Positions 52,421 to 60,682 are shown, numbered from the stretch's first letter. The stretch is DNA of 64,000 nt from Candidatus Baldrarchaeota archaeon (GCA_030587435.1 JAUQZC010000022.1:1-64000), one strand, 5' to 3'. Notes: generated from the letters alone by a model not told the origin. Program-made: numbers and translations.

Positions 52421-52801
52421 ATGAGCAGTAGAAAGTCTACAAAGGTGGCTCTTGAGGAAATTTTGTTGGAATTGGAGAAATCTGACCCAGATATTGAGGC
52501 ATCTGCTCTAGTTAGAAGGGACGGTTTAATAATGGCTGCGGCTCTCCCTGAGGGAATTGATAAGACCCTTGTTGCAGCAATGACGGCAGCTGTTCTTAAT
52601 ATCGGCAGTAGAGCATTAGAGGAATTAAAGAGAGGAAGTTTGAAAGAGCTGCTTGTGAGAGGAGAAAATGGTTTAATATGTATAATGAGAGCAACGAGTG
52701 ACAGTGTTCTTTCAACGATCGTTAGGTCAGAGGCTAACATTGGTCTTGTTCTTGTTGAGATGAGAAAAGCTGTTCAAAAAATTTCTCAGATATTATCTTG
52801 A
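52421..52801 (+). CDS. Roadblock/LC7 protein (second copy)
   Basis: 126 residues: VALEEILLELEKSDPDIEASALVRRDGLIMAAALPEGIDKTLVAAMTAAVLNIGSRALEEL-type sequence with the same order of helix and strands as the first Roadblock, and roughly half identical residues by eye. It starts at ATG 52421 behind a GGAGGG site. Its last 4 bases lie 14 bases before the next V4R-like start. Two Roadblock paralogues could form a heterodimer, as in the Ragulator or MglB arrangements (inference). Confidence 0.9.
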   Translation: MSSRKSTKVALEEILLELEKSDPDIEASALVRRDGLIMAAALPEGIDKTLVAAMTAAVLNIGSRALEELKRGSLKELLVRGENGLICIMRATSDSVLSTIVRSEANIGLVLVEMRKAVQKISQILS

Positions 52802-52815
52802 AAGGAGGGATTATC

Positions 52816-53289
52816 GTGGCAGAAGCAGGTAGTGATCTAAGAAATTATCTATTATATCTCTTATTTAAAACAATGAAGAAAATTGGTTTATCACCAGAAC
52901 TTTTGTTTCGGCAGGCATCCAGTGCTATAGCAGAAGACATAAAATATGTTTCTAATAGCTTTTTCAAGGGAGGAGACATTAACACGAGCGATTTTAAAAC
53001 GATGGTTGAAAACATCCTCGCTACACTTAGGGATTCAAATATCATATCCAAGTATAATGTGGAGTTTAAAGGGGATAATGTGATAGAGATTTCATGTGAA
53101 AATTGTTGCTACCTGTCTATGGCTGAAGAGGCGAAGAGATTTGGAGAAAAGGGATGCCCCATATGTATCGTTGCCTTTGCTGGTAGCATAGCATGCGCTG
53201 CAATTGCAGGATATACATTTAACAAAGTGGAATATGAGGTCTACGAACCAGGGAAGTGTAGGCTTAATTTCGGATACGAACATGCCTAA
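52816..53289 (+). CDS. V4R-like small-molecule-binding protein (second copy)
   Basis: 157 residues from GTG 52816, chosen because GGAGG at 52804-52808 is 7 bases upstream (the frame is open to 52798). It matches the first V4R-like copy in order: a helical N-terminus, GDNVIEISCENCCYLSMAEEA, GEKGCPICIVAFAGS, and KVEYEVYEPGKCRLNFGY. It has more cysteines (94, 97, 98, 114, 117, 127, 148), so metal or FeS binding is more likely than in the first copy. It duplicates the Roadblock plus V4R-like pairing. Confidence 0.65.
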   Translation: MAEAGSDLRNYLLYLLFKTMKKIGLSPELLFRQASSAIAEDIKYVSNSFFKGGDINTSDFKTMVENILATLRDSNIISKYNVEFKGDNVIEISCENCCYLSMAEEAKRFGEKGCPICIVAFAGSIACAAIAGYTFNKVEYEVYEPGKCRLNFGYEHA

Positions 53290-53368
53290 GTTCGTATTCG
53301 AAGAGCAAACTTCTCCACTAATTCAACATTTTTCTTTGTTTGCAGCGTGATGAAGGAGGGAAGTAAAG

Positions 53369-54005
53369 ATGACATCAGAGGAAGACATTATTATGTTGAT
53401 TGAAGAAATTGCTAGAAACTTGGGCGAAATTGTAAACTCGTTAATAAGGTATAGTGAGAAATTAAACTGCGACCGGACTAAACAAAAATATCTTGAGGTT
53501 GTGGCTAAAATTGTTGAAGAAACTTTTCCAAACCTGCTCTTGGAAAAAGTCGGGAAAAATAAGAGTAATTGAAGAAGGAGAGTATAGTCCAAGGGAAGAA
53601 TTACATATTGAGATTATCAAGTTATTAGCTACTCTTTATTTTGAAGAATCTGTGGATGACATAGAAAAATATGTTGAAAGGTGCGTACGTGATAGAGAAA
53701 GACGTCGAATTTATATTCTGATGGTTAACCATCAGGTTTGCGGTGTTGCCATCTTTAGTATTATCGATGAAAAAATCGCATCTTTAATGGAAATTGTAGT
53801 ATACCCGAGAGGAAGAGGTTATGGAACGATATTTTTAGAGTTGCTTAAGAACCGGCTTCGGAAAGAGGGAATTAATAAGATCACTGTTCCTGTAGTTATA
53901 TCGAATGCAGAGGTTAAATACTTTTATCTGAAAAATGGATTTAAAACAACGATTTATGGGGGGATGGAGCTTAACCTAGAAAGATGTATATCCGATTCTT
54001 GTTGA
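53369..54005 (+). CDS. Helical domain fused to GNAT acetyltransferase (frameshift at an A-run)
   Basis: From ATG 53369, with GGAGGG upstream: MTSEEDIIMLIEEIARNLGE ... LLLEKVGK. At the A5 run near 53560 the frame changes. Removing one A continues as IRVIEEGEYSPREEL, then VCGVAIFSIIDEKIASLMEIVVYPRGRGYGTIFLELLKNRL (acetyl-CoA loop about R-G-x-G-Y-G) and NAEVKYFYLKNGF. If uncorrected, a 67-residue helical protein and a GNAT frame without a good start codon remain. The GNAT could modify a partner of the GTPase cluster. It is the last gene of the plus-strand run. Confidence 0.6.
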
Positions 54006-54511
54006 GTACCAAGATTTTCAATAAGGCGGATGACAGGCCCTTGGGTTTATAGGGTCACCCCCCTACCCTCCTCCCCCCGCTTCCGTCATATGTTTGTCTA
54101 CCATTTACTATTTTTGGCCCAAGGGCCCATCAATCTCTTTAAAGTAGGAAGAGAGAGGTTCCAGAATGTTAATATGTATAAGCTGCTTTCGCCTCCGATG
54201 AGTTAGAAATGTTGAGAATTTTTTGGAGAATCGTGTAGGAAAGCTCGGGGTGATAATTGCATGTTAGTTTCATAATTATATTTGGTTTTTGTTTTTAAAG
54301 AATTTTTATAAGAAAGCTACTTATAAGTTATGGCAAAAAGACAGCTAAGGTTTCTAGTACGGAAAAATGTAAAAACTAACTAACTTTGGAATATAAGATG
54401 CCCCTTTCATTGTGTTGTGTTTTGTTGCAGGCTTATGCGAAAGGTTTACATTTGTTTTTGTTTTTCTTATAGAGTTGGGAGAGTCTTTTGGTTACGGTTT
54501 GAGAGTGTTGT
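54006..54511. other. Intergenic region with a structured, C-rich element
   Basis: The left part holds the element 54029..54131 (separate entry). 54140-54511 is AT-rich to T/G-rich, with GAGAGTT before the next gene; no frame or further structure is supported. Confidence 0.5.
54029..54131. ncRNA. Candidate structured RNA with a G-quadruplex-prone core (strand unknown)
   Basis: GGCCCTTGGG (54036-54045) and CCCAAGGGCC (54118-54127) are perfect reverse complements. Flanking GATG (54029) and CATC (54128) extend the stem after a 3-base bulge. The loop holds a C-rich tract at 54056-54080 whose minus strand has runs of 6, 3 and 6 G, enough for a quadruplex. It is very GC-rich in an AT-rich genome. 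It lies between two GNAT genes. A terminator is less likely because the stem is not followed by T-runs. Confidence 0.5.
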
Positions 54512-54541
54512 TTGTTTATTTATTGTTTTTGGGGGTTGAAG

Positions 54542-55048
54542 ATGAAGAGTGAAAGGGATTTTGTTGGAATGCAGGGGTATGTTGTTGAAAAACTGGATAT
54601 AAAGGATGCTTTGGAAGTTGAGGAGTTGTTTCGTTTGGTGTGGCCTTTTGCTGAGGAGTATCCGGTGGAGTGGCGTCGGAGAAGATGTCTTTCTAGCAGT
54701 GAAATTGTGGGAGAGATGTTGGAGGGTTACTATTATTTTGGTATTAGGCTTGAGGGGAAGTTAGTGGCTGTGTATAAGGCGAAGATCGAGAAAAACATTT
54801 GTTTTGGGGAGCATCTTTCTATTCACCCTGATTATAGGAGGCGGGGGCTTGCGAAGGCTATGTATGAGCATATATTAAGGTTTGCTAAGGAGAAGGGTTG
54901 TGTTAGTGTTCGGGTTAATATTTTGCCTACGCAAGTAGCGAGTGTAAAAATTGTTAAAAGATATGGTTTTCGAAAGATAAGGGAATATGAACAGATACCT
55001 GGAATGCTTGTGCATCTTTATGAAAAAGTTGTGGGTCGTGGCGAGTGA
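54542..55048 (+). CDS. GNAT-family acetyltransferase (MSMEG_0567-like pair member)
   Basis: About 168 residues from ATG 54542; the frame is open from 54512. Core: LEVEELFRLVWPFAEEYPVEWRRRRC, YYYFGIRLEGKLVAVYKAKI, the acetyl-CoA loop HPDYRRRGLAKAMYEHIL, and ILPTQVASVKIVKRYGF. Its stop overlaps the start of a radical SAM gene (TGATG), a tight pair. In bacterial Nit1C clusters a GNAT and an MSMEG_0568-type radical SAM enzyme accompany a nitrilase; here there is no nitrilase. Confidence 0.82.
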   Translation: MKSERDFVGMQGYVVEKLDIKDALEVEELFRLVWPFAEEYPVEWRRRRCLSSSEIVGEMLEGYYYFGIRLEGKLVAVYKAKIEKNICFGEHLSIHPDYRRRGLAKAMYEHILRFAKEKGCVSVRVNILPTQVASVKIVKRYGFRKIREYEQIPGMLVHLYEKVVGRGE

Positions 55049-56139
55049 TGGGCGGTTTTAGTAAGCTTAAGGTTGATTTGCTTTGTAAAGGTGTTAGACT
55101 TGGGGTTGATATTGATAGGGGAAGAAAGGGAGGGGCAGGGCCAGCTGGAGGAAGGTATATTGTTCTTCCTTCTGGACGATGTGTTAATGCGGCGATGTGG
55201 GGTAAGTTTGTTGGAAAATCTCCTTACGTTTTAGTGGAAATAGATGAGAAGTTTTATATTGTTAGGGAAAATGGGGAAAAGGTTTCTGAAGTAGACTTAG
55301 TTCCTTATCCCCAGTTTTATAGAAGACGTACTTCTTATGGGACACCTATGTGGAAGGTTGCTCTTTTACATGGTGTTGATTGTTTAGCTACTACAGTTCT
55401 TCAAAAATGTATTTATTGGCGTAAGGGTTTGGGCTGTAAGTTTTGTGGAATAGAGCTTTCGTTAAAATCTGGAAGGACTATTCTTCTTAAGAAACCTGAG
55501 GAGTTTAGAGAAGTTGTTGATGCAGCGGTTGAAGAAGGAGTTTGTAAGCATATTACTTTGACTACTGGTACTCCTGGAACCCCAGATAAGGGCGCAAAGC
55601 TACTTGCAGAGATTGTTCAAGAGGTAAAAAGCTATCATAAAGTTCCGATTCATGTTCAATTAGAGCCGCCTAACGACTTAAGATATATAGAGATGCTTGC
55701 TGATGCTGGGGCTGATACCATTGGCGTTCATATAGAAACATTTGATAAGAAGGTATTTCACGAGGTTTGCCCTGGGAAAGGAAGTATTGGGATGGAGAAG
55801 TTTTATGAGACCTGGGCGAGGTGTGTAGAACTTTTTGGGGAATGTCAAGTTAGTACGTATGTTATAGTTGGGTTGGGAGAACGCGTCGAAAGTGTTGTGA
55901 AAGGTTCCGAAAAAGCAGCGGAAATGGGCGTGGTTCCTTATATTGTACCTTTACGTCCAATTATTGGAACTCCCTTTGAAAATAGGTCCCCCCCTTCACC
56001 AGAGAAATTAATTTATATTTATCGGGAAGTAGCGCAAGTTCTTAGAGATTACGGAGTTGATCCGCGTAAAAATCTTGCTGGATGTGTAAGGTGCGGAGCA
56101 TGTTCTGCTTTAACTGAAGCCTATGAAGGCAAACTTTAA
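55048..56139 (+). CDS. MSMEG_0568-like radical SAM protein
   Basis: About 363 residues. The cysteine motif is CIYWRKGLGCKFCGIE (C-x8-C-x2-C, not the standard C-x3-C-x2-C). It is preceded by GRKGGAGPAGGRYIVLPSG and followed by TLTTGTPGTPDKGAKLLAEI, IHVQLEPPNDLRYIEMLADAG and GLGERVESVVKGSEKA. The C-terminal CVRCGACSALTEAYEG may bind a second cluster. This matches the TIGR04043-type, nitrilase-associated family. Function is not established. ATG 55048 overlaps the GNAT stop. Confidence 0.8.
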   Translation: MGGFSKLKVDLLCKGVRLGVDIDRGRKGGAGPAGGRYIVLPSGRCVNAAMWGKFVGKSPYVLVEIDEKFYIVRENGEKVSEVDLVPYPQFYRRRTSYGTPMWKVALLHGVDCLATTVLQKCIYWRKGLGCKFCGIELSLKSGRTILLKKPEEFREVVDAAVEEGVCKHITLTTGTPGTPDKGAKLLAEIVQEVKSYHKVPIHVQLEPPNDLRYIEMLADAGADTIGVHIETFDKKVFHEVCPGKGSIGMEKFYETWARCVELFGECQVSTYVIVGLGERVESVVKGSEKAAEMGVVPYIVPLRPIIGTPFENRSPPSPEKLIYIYREVAQVLRDYGVDPRKNLAGCVRCGACSALTEAYEGKL

Positions 56140-56241
56140 CGATCACGTATCGGAAATTCAAAGCAAAGTAAACTAAGCCGTGAAACTAACTTTGACGATG
56201 TTTTCTGATAATCTTAATCATAAAACTAGAAATAGAGTTGG

Positions 56242-56334
56242 TGGGCCCGGTGGGATTTGAACCCACGACCAACAGGTTATGAGCCTGTCGCTCTTTCCGG
56301 GGTTTTTAACCTAACCAGGCTGAGCTACGGGCCC
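56242..56334 (-). tRNA. Elongator tRNA-Met (CAT) with a D-loop intron
   Basis: Acceptor GGGCCCG pairs with CGGGCCC, discriminator A. D-stem is GCTC/GAGC, anticodon arm ACAGG-CTCATAA-CCTGT (anticodon CAT), T-arm CGTGGG-TTCAAAT-CCCACC. Removal of 18 bases (56293-56310) restores the normal D-loop, giving a 75-base tRNA. The initiator tRNA usually has an A-U-rich first pair and GGG/CCC stem pattern, so this is taken as elongator. CCA is not encoded. Confidence 0.85.
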
Positions 56335-56463
56335 ACTACTTTTGCTTCTACACTATCATTCTAATTATTATAATGCATGGTGATTAAAAGTTTACTTTTA
56401 GATTAAGATATTTTATGAACTTTAGTTTTAGCTTTATATACGGATTTAGTGTTAAAGTTTTGG

Positions 56464-56593
56464 CGCCGCCGGCCGGACTCGAACCGGCGACCACTGGGTT
56501 TCTATCATTTGTTTTGTTAACAGCTTCGCCTGTGGTTTTAAGCCACATCCAGCGCTTTTGGCGGTTTTCCTCTACCATCTGAGCTACGGCGGC
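56464..56593 (-). tRNA. tRNA-Asn (GTT) with three introns
   Basis: The 130-base gene has acceptor GCCGCCG/CGGCGGC, discriminator G (typical for Asn), and T-arm GCCGG-TTCGAGT-CCGGC. A normal cloverleaf of 73 bases with anticodon stem CTGGG/CCCAG and loop CTGTTAA (anticodon GTT) appears after removing three segments. These are 56556-56570 (15 bases, D-arm), 56525-56548 (24 bases, between positions 30 and 31) and 56499-56516 (18 bases, at 37/38). The intron at 37/38 is in the canonical place; the other two are not. Borders may slide by a few bases. Confidence 0.82.
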
Positions 56594-56969
56594 ACGTTTA
56601 AGTGGCAGTCTATTTTTAGTGTGTTGGTTGGATATTTTAATTTTATGTTTTGTTATTTTGTTTTCTGGGTGTATCGGTGTTGTTTATTTAGTTTATGTTA
56701 ATATTCGAGTCTTGTTGTTCTTTGTGTTTTTGTTTTTATATTTTTGGTAGGATAATGGTGGAGGTAGTTGATTTATTGCGAATACTTTGATGTTGTGGTT
56801 TTGTTTTATGATAGAAAACTTTTTAGGTTTTATTATAATATGTTTTACAACTTTGTGATGTTGTTTCGCGGCGTTTGTGTATTTTAATACCGGTGTTTAA
56901 TTTGCTGTATTTCTATTGTTTAGACAAGTTTATCTTATTCGGTGTTAATGGTTTAGTGAGGGTTGCGAA
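56594..56969. other. Spacer before the topoisomerase VI operon
   Basis: T- and G-rich on the plus strand, 376 bases, no reading frame or structured element. It should contain the tRNA-Asn promoter on the minus strand and a TATA-like element for topVIB. Confidence 0.45.
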
Positions 56970-58826
56970 GTGAGTAAGGAGAAAGTTGTGGGTGAAATTA
57001 AGCAGAGCACAATTGCAGAGTTTATGAGGAAGCGTACACAGTTAGTGGGATTTGAATTTGGTTTTAATAAGCATATGCAGTATGTTGCTGAGTTTTTGGA
57101 TAATGCTCTTGATGCTGTTGAGAGTTTTTATTGGAGGTTTCCTGAGGCTTACAGCCTTGAAAATAGTATTTCTAATGATATTTTGAGTGAAATAGTTAGT
57201 AAAACTAAGGAGATGATTGAAAAAAATAAGGAGAACAATTTAAAAGAGTTTAGGACGGCTGAAGAGGTTATTGAACATGTTAAGGAATTTGTTAAACCTA
57301 TTAAAACATTACTGGATATGAAGGAACCTGTGGTGGTTATTTGGCTTAGAGAGGTTGAAACGCCTACTTTTCTCTCGAATGCCCACCGTGAAAATGTTCG
57401 TGTTTACGAATTCACTATTTTTGATAATGGTGGCGGAATGGTTCCGCAGGATTTGAAGAAGTTTGGTATTTACCTTGCTTCTAGTAAGAGTGAGAAGCTT
57501 AGGCAGACTCGTGGCTCCCAAGGTTTTGGCGCTCCTTCAGCATTTACCGATGCTCAGAATACCACTGGGAAGCCTATTACCGTTGTTAGTAAGCATTACT
57601 CTAGGGATAAGGCTACTGTTGCTAGTTTTTTCACAACTACCAAGAACACTAAGGACTATGTCGTACATCCTAGGAGTGTGGAGCCACCTTTTCCTCATGG
57701 TACTTTTGTTAAGCTTTACTACTTGAATATTATGTATAAGAGGGGTTATGCAGATGTTTATGTTGAGAGAGCAGCGTTGTTAAATGCTCATGTAACCATC
57801 GTGTTTATTGATCCATATAGTGAGATTCATGTTTATCCTAGAAGAGTTTCGGAGTTTCCTCCAGAACCTAAATATGCTAAGCCTCATCCAGCTTCTGTAA
57901 ATATTGGTGAGTTTCAAGATTTGCTTAGAGATACAAAGCAGAAAACACTTCTTTCATTTTTATCCAAAACCTTTTCTAGAATGAGTAGTGAAAAGGCGAA
58001 AAAAATTATCGAAGAAACTAATGAAGAACTGAAGAAGTTAAGATTACCCTTAATAGCGAAAAACACAAATCCCAAAAAATTGACAAAGAAACAAATAGAA
58101 GTACTCTTTAAAGTTTTCACCTCGCAAAAATATCTTGCTCCATCTAAAGACACGGTTGTTCCGGTCGGAGCTGAGGTTTTTAAAAAGGTTGTTAAAGAAA
58201 TGCTTAAGCCTGAGTTTGTAGAAGCTGTTACAAGGCCGCCAACTAGTGGTAAAGGTCTAAGCTACGTTGTTGAGGCGTGCATTGCATATGGCGGTGAGAT
58301 ACCTTATACTACATCCTCATCACAGGTTTTATGGAGATTTGTTAATCGTACGCCTAAGCTTCGAGATAATAGTGATTGCGCTATATGGAAGGCTGCTGCT
58401 TCTGTCAATTGGAAAAACTATAAGCTTGATGTTTTTGAGAACGGCTTACCTAGAGGCTCAGTCAGGCTTTTTGTTCATGTTGCAGGTCCTTTTGTTCATG
58501 TTATGTTTAAGGGTCAGAGTAAGCAGGCTTTAGCAGAGGATAAACTGCTTATAAGAGAAATTAAATTAGCATTAGAAGAAGTAGCTAGGAAGTTACGATC
58601 CTATATTACTGGAAAGGAGACTGCTGAGAGAAAGGCAAAAAGGGCATATGTATTGTCTAAGTACGCTGAAAAGTTTGCAAAAAGCCTGTATAACATTTTA
58701 AAAACAGATGTAGAATTCGATGGCAGCATTGATCCAGAAACGCTCTTAAGGAAAATGAAGTCCTCAATCGAGGGTGTTGAAGAAACATTAGAAGAAGTTG
58801 CGATTGTCGAGGCCAGCGGAAGTTAG
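56970..58826 (+). CDS. top6B: DNA topoisomerase VI subunit B
   Basis: 618 residues. GHKL ATPase motifs: AEFLDNALDAVESF (about 30-43, Asn for magnesium), FDNGGGMVPQDL (G1 box), SKSEKLRQTRGSQGFGAPSAFTD (ATP lid). A helix-2-turn-helix and transducer domain follow. With subunit A it forms the A2B2 type IIB topoisomerase that relaxes positive supercoils, a hallmark of archaea. The start is GTG 56970. The A subunit follows after 10 bases. Confidence 0.95.
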   Translation: MSKEKVVGEIKQSTIAEFMRKRTQLVGFEFGFNKHMQYVAEFLDNALDAVESFYWRFPEAYSLENSISNDILSEIVSKTKEMIEKNKENNLKEFRTAEEVIEHVKEFVKPIKTLLDMKEPVVVIWLREVETPTFLSNAHRENVRVYEFTIFDNGGGMVPQDLKKFGIYLASSKSEKLRQTRGSQGFGAPSAFTDAQNTTGKPITVVSKHYSRDKATVASFFTTTKNTKDYVVHPRSVEPPFPHGTFVKLYYLNIMYKRGYADVYVERAALLNAHVTIVFIDPYSEIHVYPRRVSEFPPEPKYAKPHPASVNIGEFQDLLRDTKQKTLLSFLSKTFSRMSSEKAKKIIEETNEELKKLRLPLIAKNTNPKKLTKKQIEVLFKVFTSQKYLAPSKDTVVPVGAEVFKKVVKEMLKPEFVEAVTRPPTSGKGLSYVVEACIAYGGEIPYTTSSSQVLWRFVNRTPKLRDNSDCAIWKAAASVNWKNYKLDVFENGLPRGSVRLFVHVAGPFVHVMFKGQSKQALAEDKLLIREIKLALEEVARKLRSYITGKETAERKAKRAYVLSKYAEKFAKSLYNILKTDVEFDGSIDPETLLRKMKSSIEGVEETLEEVAIVEASGS

Positions 58827-58836
58827 GTGAGAAGTC

Positions 58837-60057
58837 ATGTCTACGAAAAAGAGAAGAGGACGCACAAAACTTGCTGATAGGAAACCTGTTTGGGAACTTG
58901 ATAAGTTATTAAGACGTGTAAGAGAACTTCGTGAACAGCTGGCTAGGAGAAGAGAACGTTTAGGAAAACTGCCTCCTAACGTGATGGTTGTAGAAGAACT
59001 GCCTGCAGAAGAGGTTCACAGAAGAATTCATGAAGTTGCTAGGCAATTGTATATGCAGATCGAGAAAACCGGAAGACCTGTCTTCGAAATCCCTGCAAGA
59101 ACATCAGACAATATTATATACGACGAAGATCACGATATGTTACTTCTAGGTCAAAAAAGGATCAGAAGAGTTTTTCATAGTTTAGCCAGTGTGGCGGATG
59201 CAACACGCACTATAAGAATTTTGGAAATAATACATGAGTTGATTGAAGAGGGAATACATGCAACGAAACGAGAAATATTTTACAATGATGTCAAGCTTTT
59301 TAAAGAACAAAGATTCAGCGACAACGTTATAGAGGACATAGCTGCTATGCTCGGAACGACACGTAATAGTACGCATGTTGTTGCAGCGGCAAAGGGCGCT
59401 GCCATAGGTAGACTTGTAATTAGAGATTCGGGAGATGTTATAGATTTGACTAAGCTTGGGAGCGGTGGATGGGCGATAACTCCTTTTTTGGATCAAGTTG
59501 AGATTCTTGAAAGTGATGCTGAGCTAGTTTTAGTTGTGGAGAAAGATGCAGCTTTAATTCGTCTTGCTGAAGCAAAATATTGGAATAAGCTACCATGTAT
59601 TGTTATAACCGGTAAGGGTTCTGCGGACATCGCTACTAGAGCTTTTCTAAGAAAGCTTGTAAAGGAACTTAAGATTCCAGCTTTTGCGCTTGTTGATAGT
59701 GACCCTTATGGGCATTACATTTTCTCGGTTTATTTGAGGGGCAGTAAGAAGCTTAGCTACGAAAGTCCGTTTCTTGCAACCCCGGAAATTAAGTTGTTAG
59801 GTGTTTTGAGTAAAGATCTTGACGAGTTTAAAATTCCCAAAGAAGTTAGACTTCCAATGACAAAGGCAGACATAGAGAGAACAGAACAGTTGCTTAAGGA
59901 ACCGTTCGTCCAAAGAAATAAGAAATGGGTTAGAGATCTTGAATTGATGCTTGAGAGAAAGGAAAAAGCGGAAATACAGGCATTGGCTAGTCATGGCTTT
60001 AAATATTTGACTGAACAATATCTGCCAGTAAAAATAGAAACTGGAGACTGGATATAA
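58837..60057 (+). CDS. top6A: DNA topoisomerase VI subunit A
   Basis: 406 residues. A basic N-terminus (KKRRGRTKLADRK), a CAP-like winged helix with the catalytic tyrosine at about 149 (KREIFYNDV), and the toprim domain with VVEKDAALI (Glu) and VDSDPYGHYIFSVYL (DxD) are all present. It performs the double-strand cut, the Spo11-related chemistry. The start ATG 58837 follows a GGTGA site. The end is 44 bases before the convergent Pno1 gene. The R/K-rich coiled-coil segment at residues 20-50 is longer than in many homologues. Confidence 0.95.
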   Translation: MSTKKRRGRTKLADRKPVWELDKLLRRVRELREQLARRRERLGKLPPNVMVVEELPAEEVHRRIHEVARQLYMQIEKTGRPVFEIPARTSDNIIYDEDHDMLLLGQKRIRRVFHSLASVADATRTIRILEIIHELIEEGIHATKREIFYNDVKLFKEQRFSDNVIEDIAAMLGTTRNSTHVVAAAKGAAIGRLVIRDSGDVIDLTKLGSGGWAITPFLDQVEILESDAELVLVVEKDAALIRLAEAKYWNKLPCIVITGKGSADIATRAFLRKLVKELKIPAFALVDSDPYGHYIFSVYLRGSKKLSYESPFLATPEIKLLGVLSKDLDEFKIPKEVRLPMTKADIERTEQLLKEPFVQRNKKWVRDLELMLERKEKAEIQALASHGFKYLTEQYLPVKIETGDWI

Positions 60058-60101
60058 CAAATTTCCAAATATTAAAATAAGATGAATGTAAGTTCATCTT
60101 G

Positions 60102-60682
60102 TTAAGATTCTATAGGTCTTAGTATGGAGAATTTTTCTCTTTTATACTCCCTTCTTACTTTTGATAAGAATCTATAAACTGTGCCGTGTGGGGCTCCCTC
60201 TATAAGCATCATTATAGCTTTTTTAGCTACTCTAATCCATTCGTAGTCGCCTATTAATGTAACTGTTCGTCCGTATATTGATAAACTGACTCCTGTTGTT
60301 TCTTCGATTATTTTTCTGGTCTTCCCGTTTTCTCCTATGATTCTTCCCTTTACTCTTCTCAGAGAATTTTTGGATCTCCCGGTAAACCGTGAAATGTCGA
60401 TTATCTCGATTAGCTGACCATCTTTTAGGAGTCTTTTTGCTCTCTCCGGACTGAATCCTCTGCCTATCGCTAATATCACGTCTCTAGCTTTCCAAACAGC
60501 AAGAGGATCATCTGTTTTCGGAGTACTTTCTATGATAACTTCTCCTGTTCTACTGTTCACTGTGATTTTCGTTTTTGTCTCTTTTTCTAAATACCTTTTT
60601 ACTTCTCCACGCCTACCTATTACTACAGCTATTCTTTCTTTTGGTACTTTTACAAATTCCCTGCTGATCGTGGTTTACTCAC
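60102..60682 (-). CDS. pno1: KH-domain ribosome assembly protein Pno1/Dim2, with a probable N-terminal frameshift
   Basis: Two KH domains. The second (GENGKTRKIIEETTGVSLSIY with the GENG loop) is intact. The first is only seen when the frame is extended upstream to KVPKERIAVVIGRRGEVKRYL (GRRG loop). That stretch has no start codon of its own. Adding one G at the GGG near 60659-60661 links it to a GTG at 60682 that overlaps the RIO1 stop and yields SKPRSAGEFVKVPKERI. As read directly, only a GTG at 60560 would start, losing the first KH. Pno1 acts in small-subunit 3' end maturation. Confidence 0.75.

Noticed and set aside
52816..53289. Reading the second V4R-like protein as a ferredoxin because of its cysteine pairs
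   Set aside because: The cysteines do not follow C-x2-C-x2-C-x3-C. Alignment with the first copy, which lacks most of them, shows a shared V4R-like core.
56464..56593. Reading the tRNA as tRNA-Leu (UAA) from the stem TGTGG-CTTAAAA-CCACA, or as tRNA-His (GTG)
   Set aside because: The D-arm and discriminator do not fit Leu or His. The stem lies inside the proposed second intron, and the Asn reading gives a complete 73-base cloverleaf.
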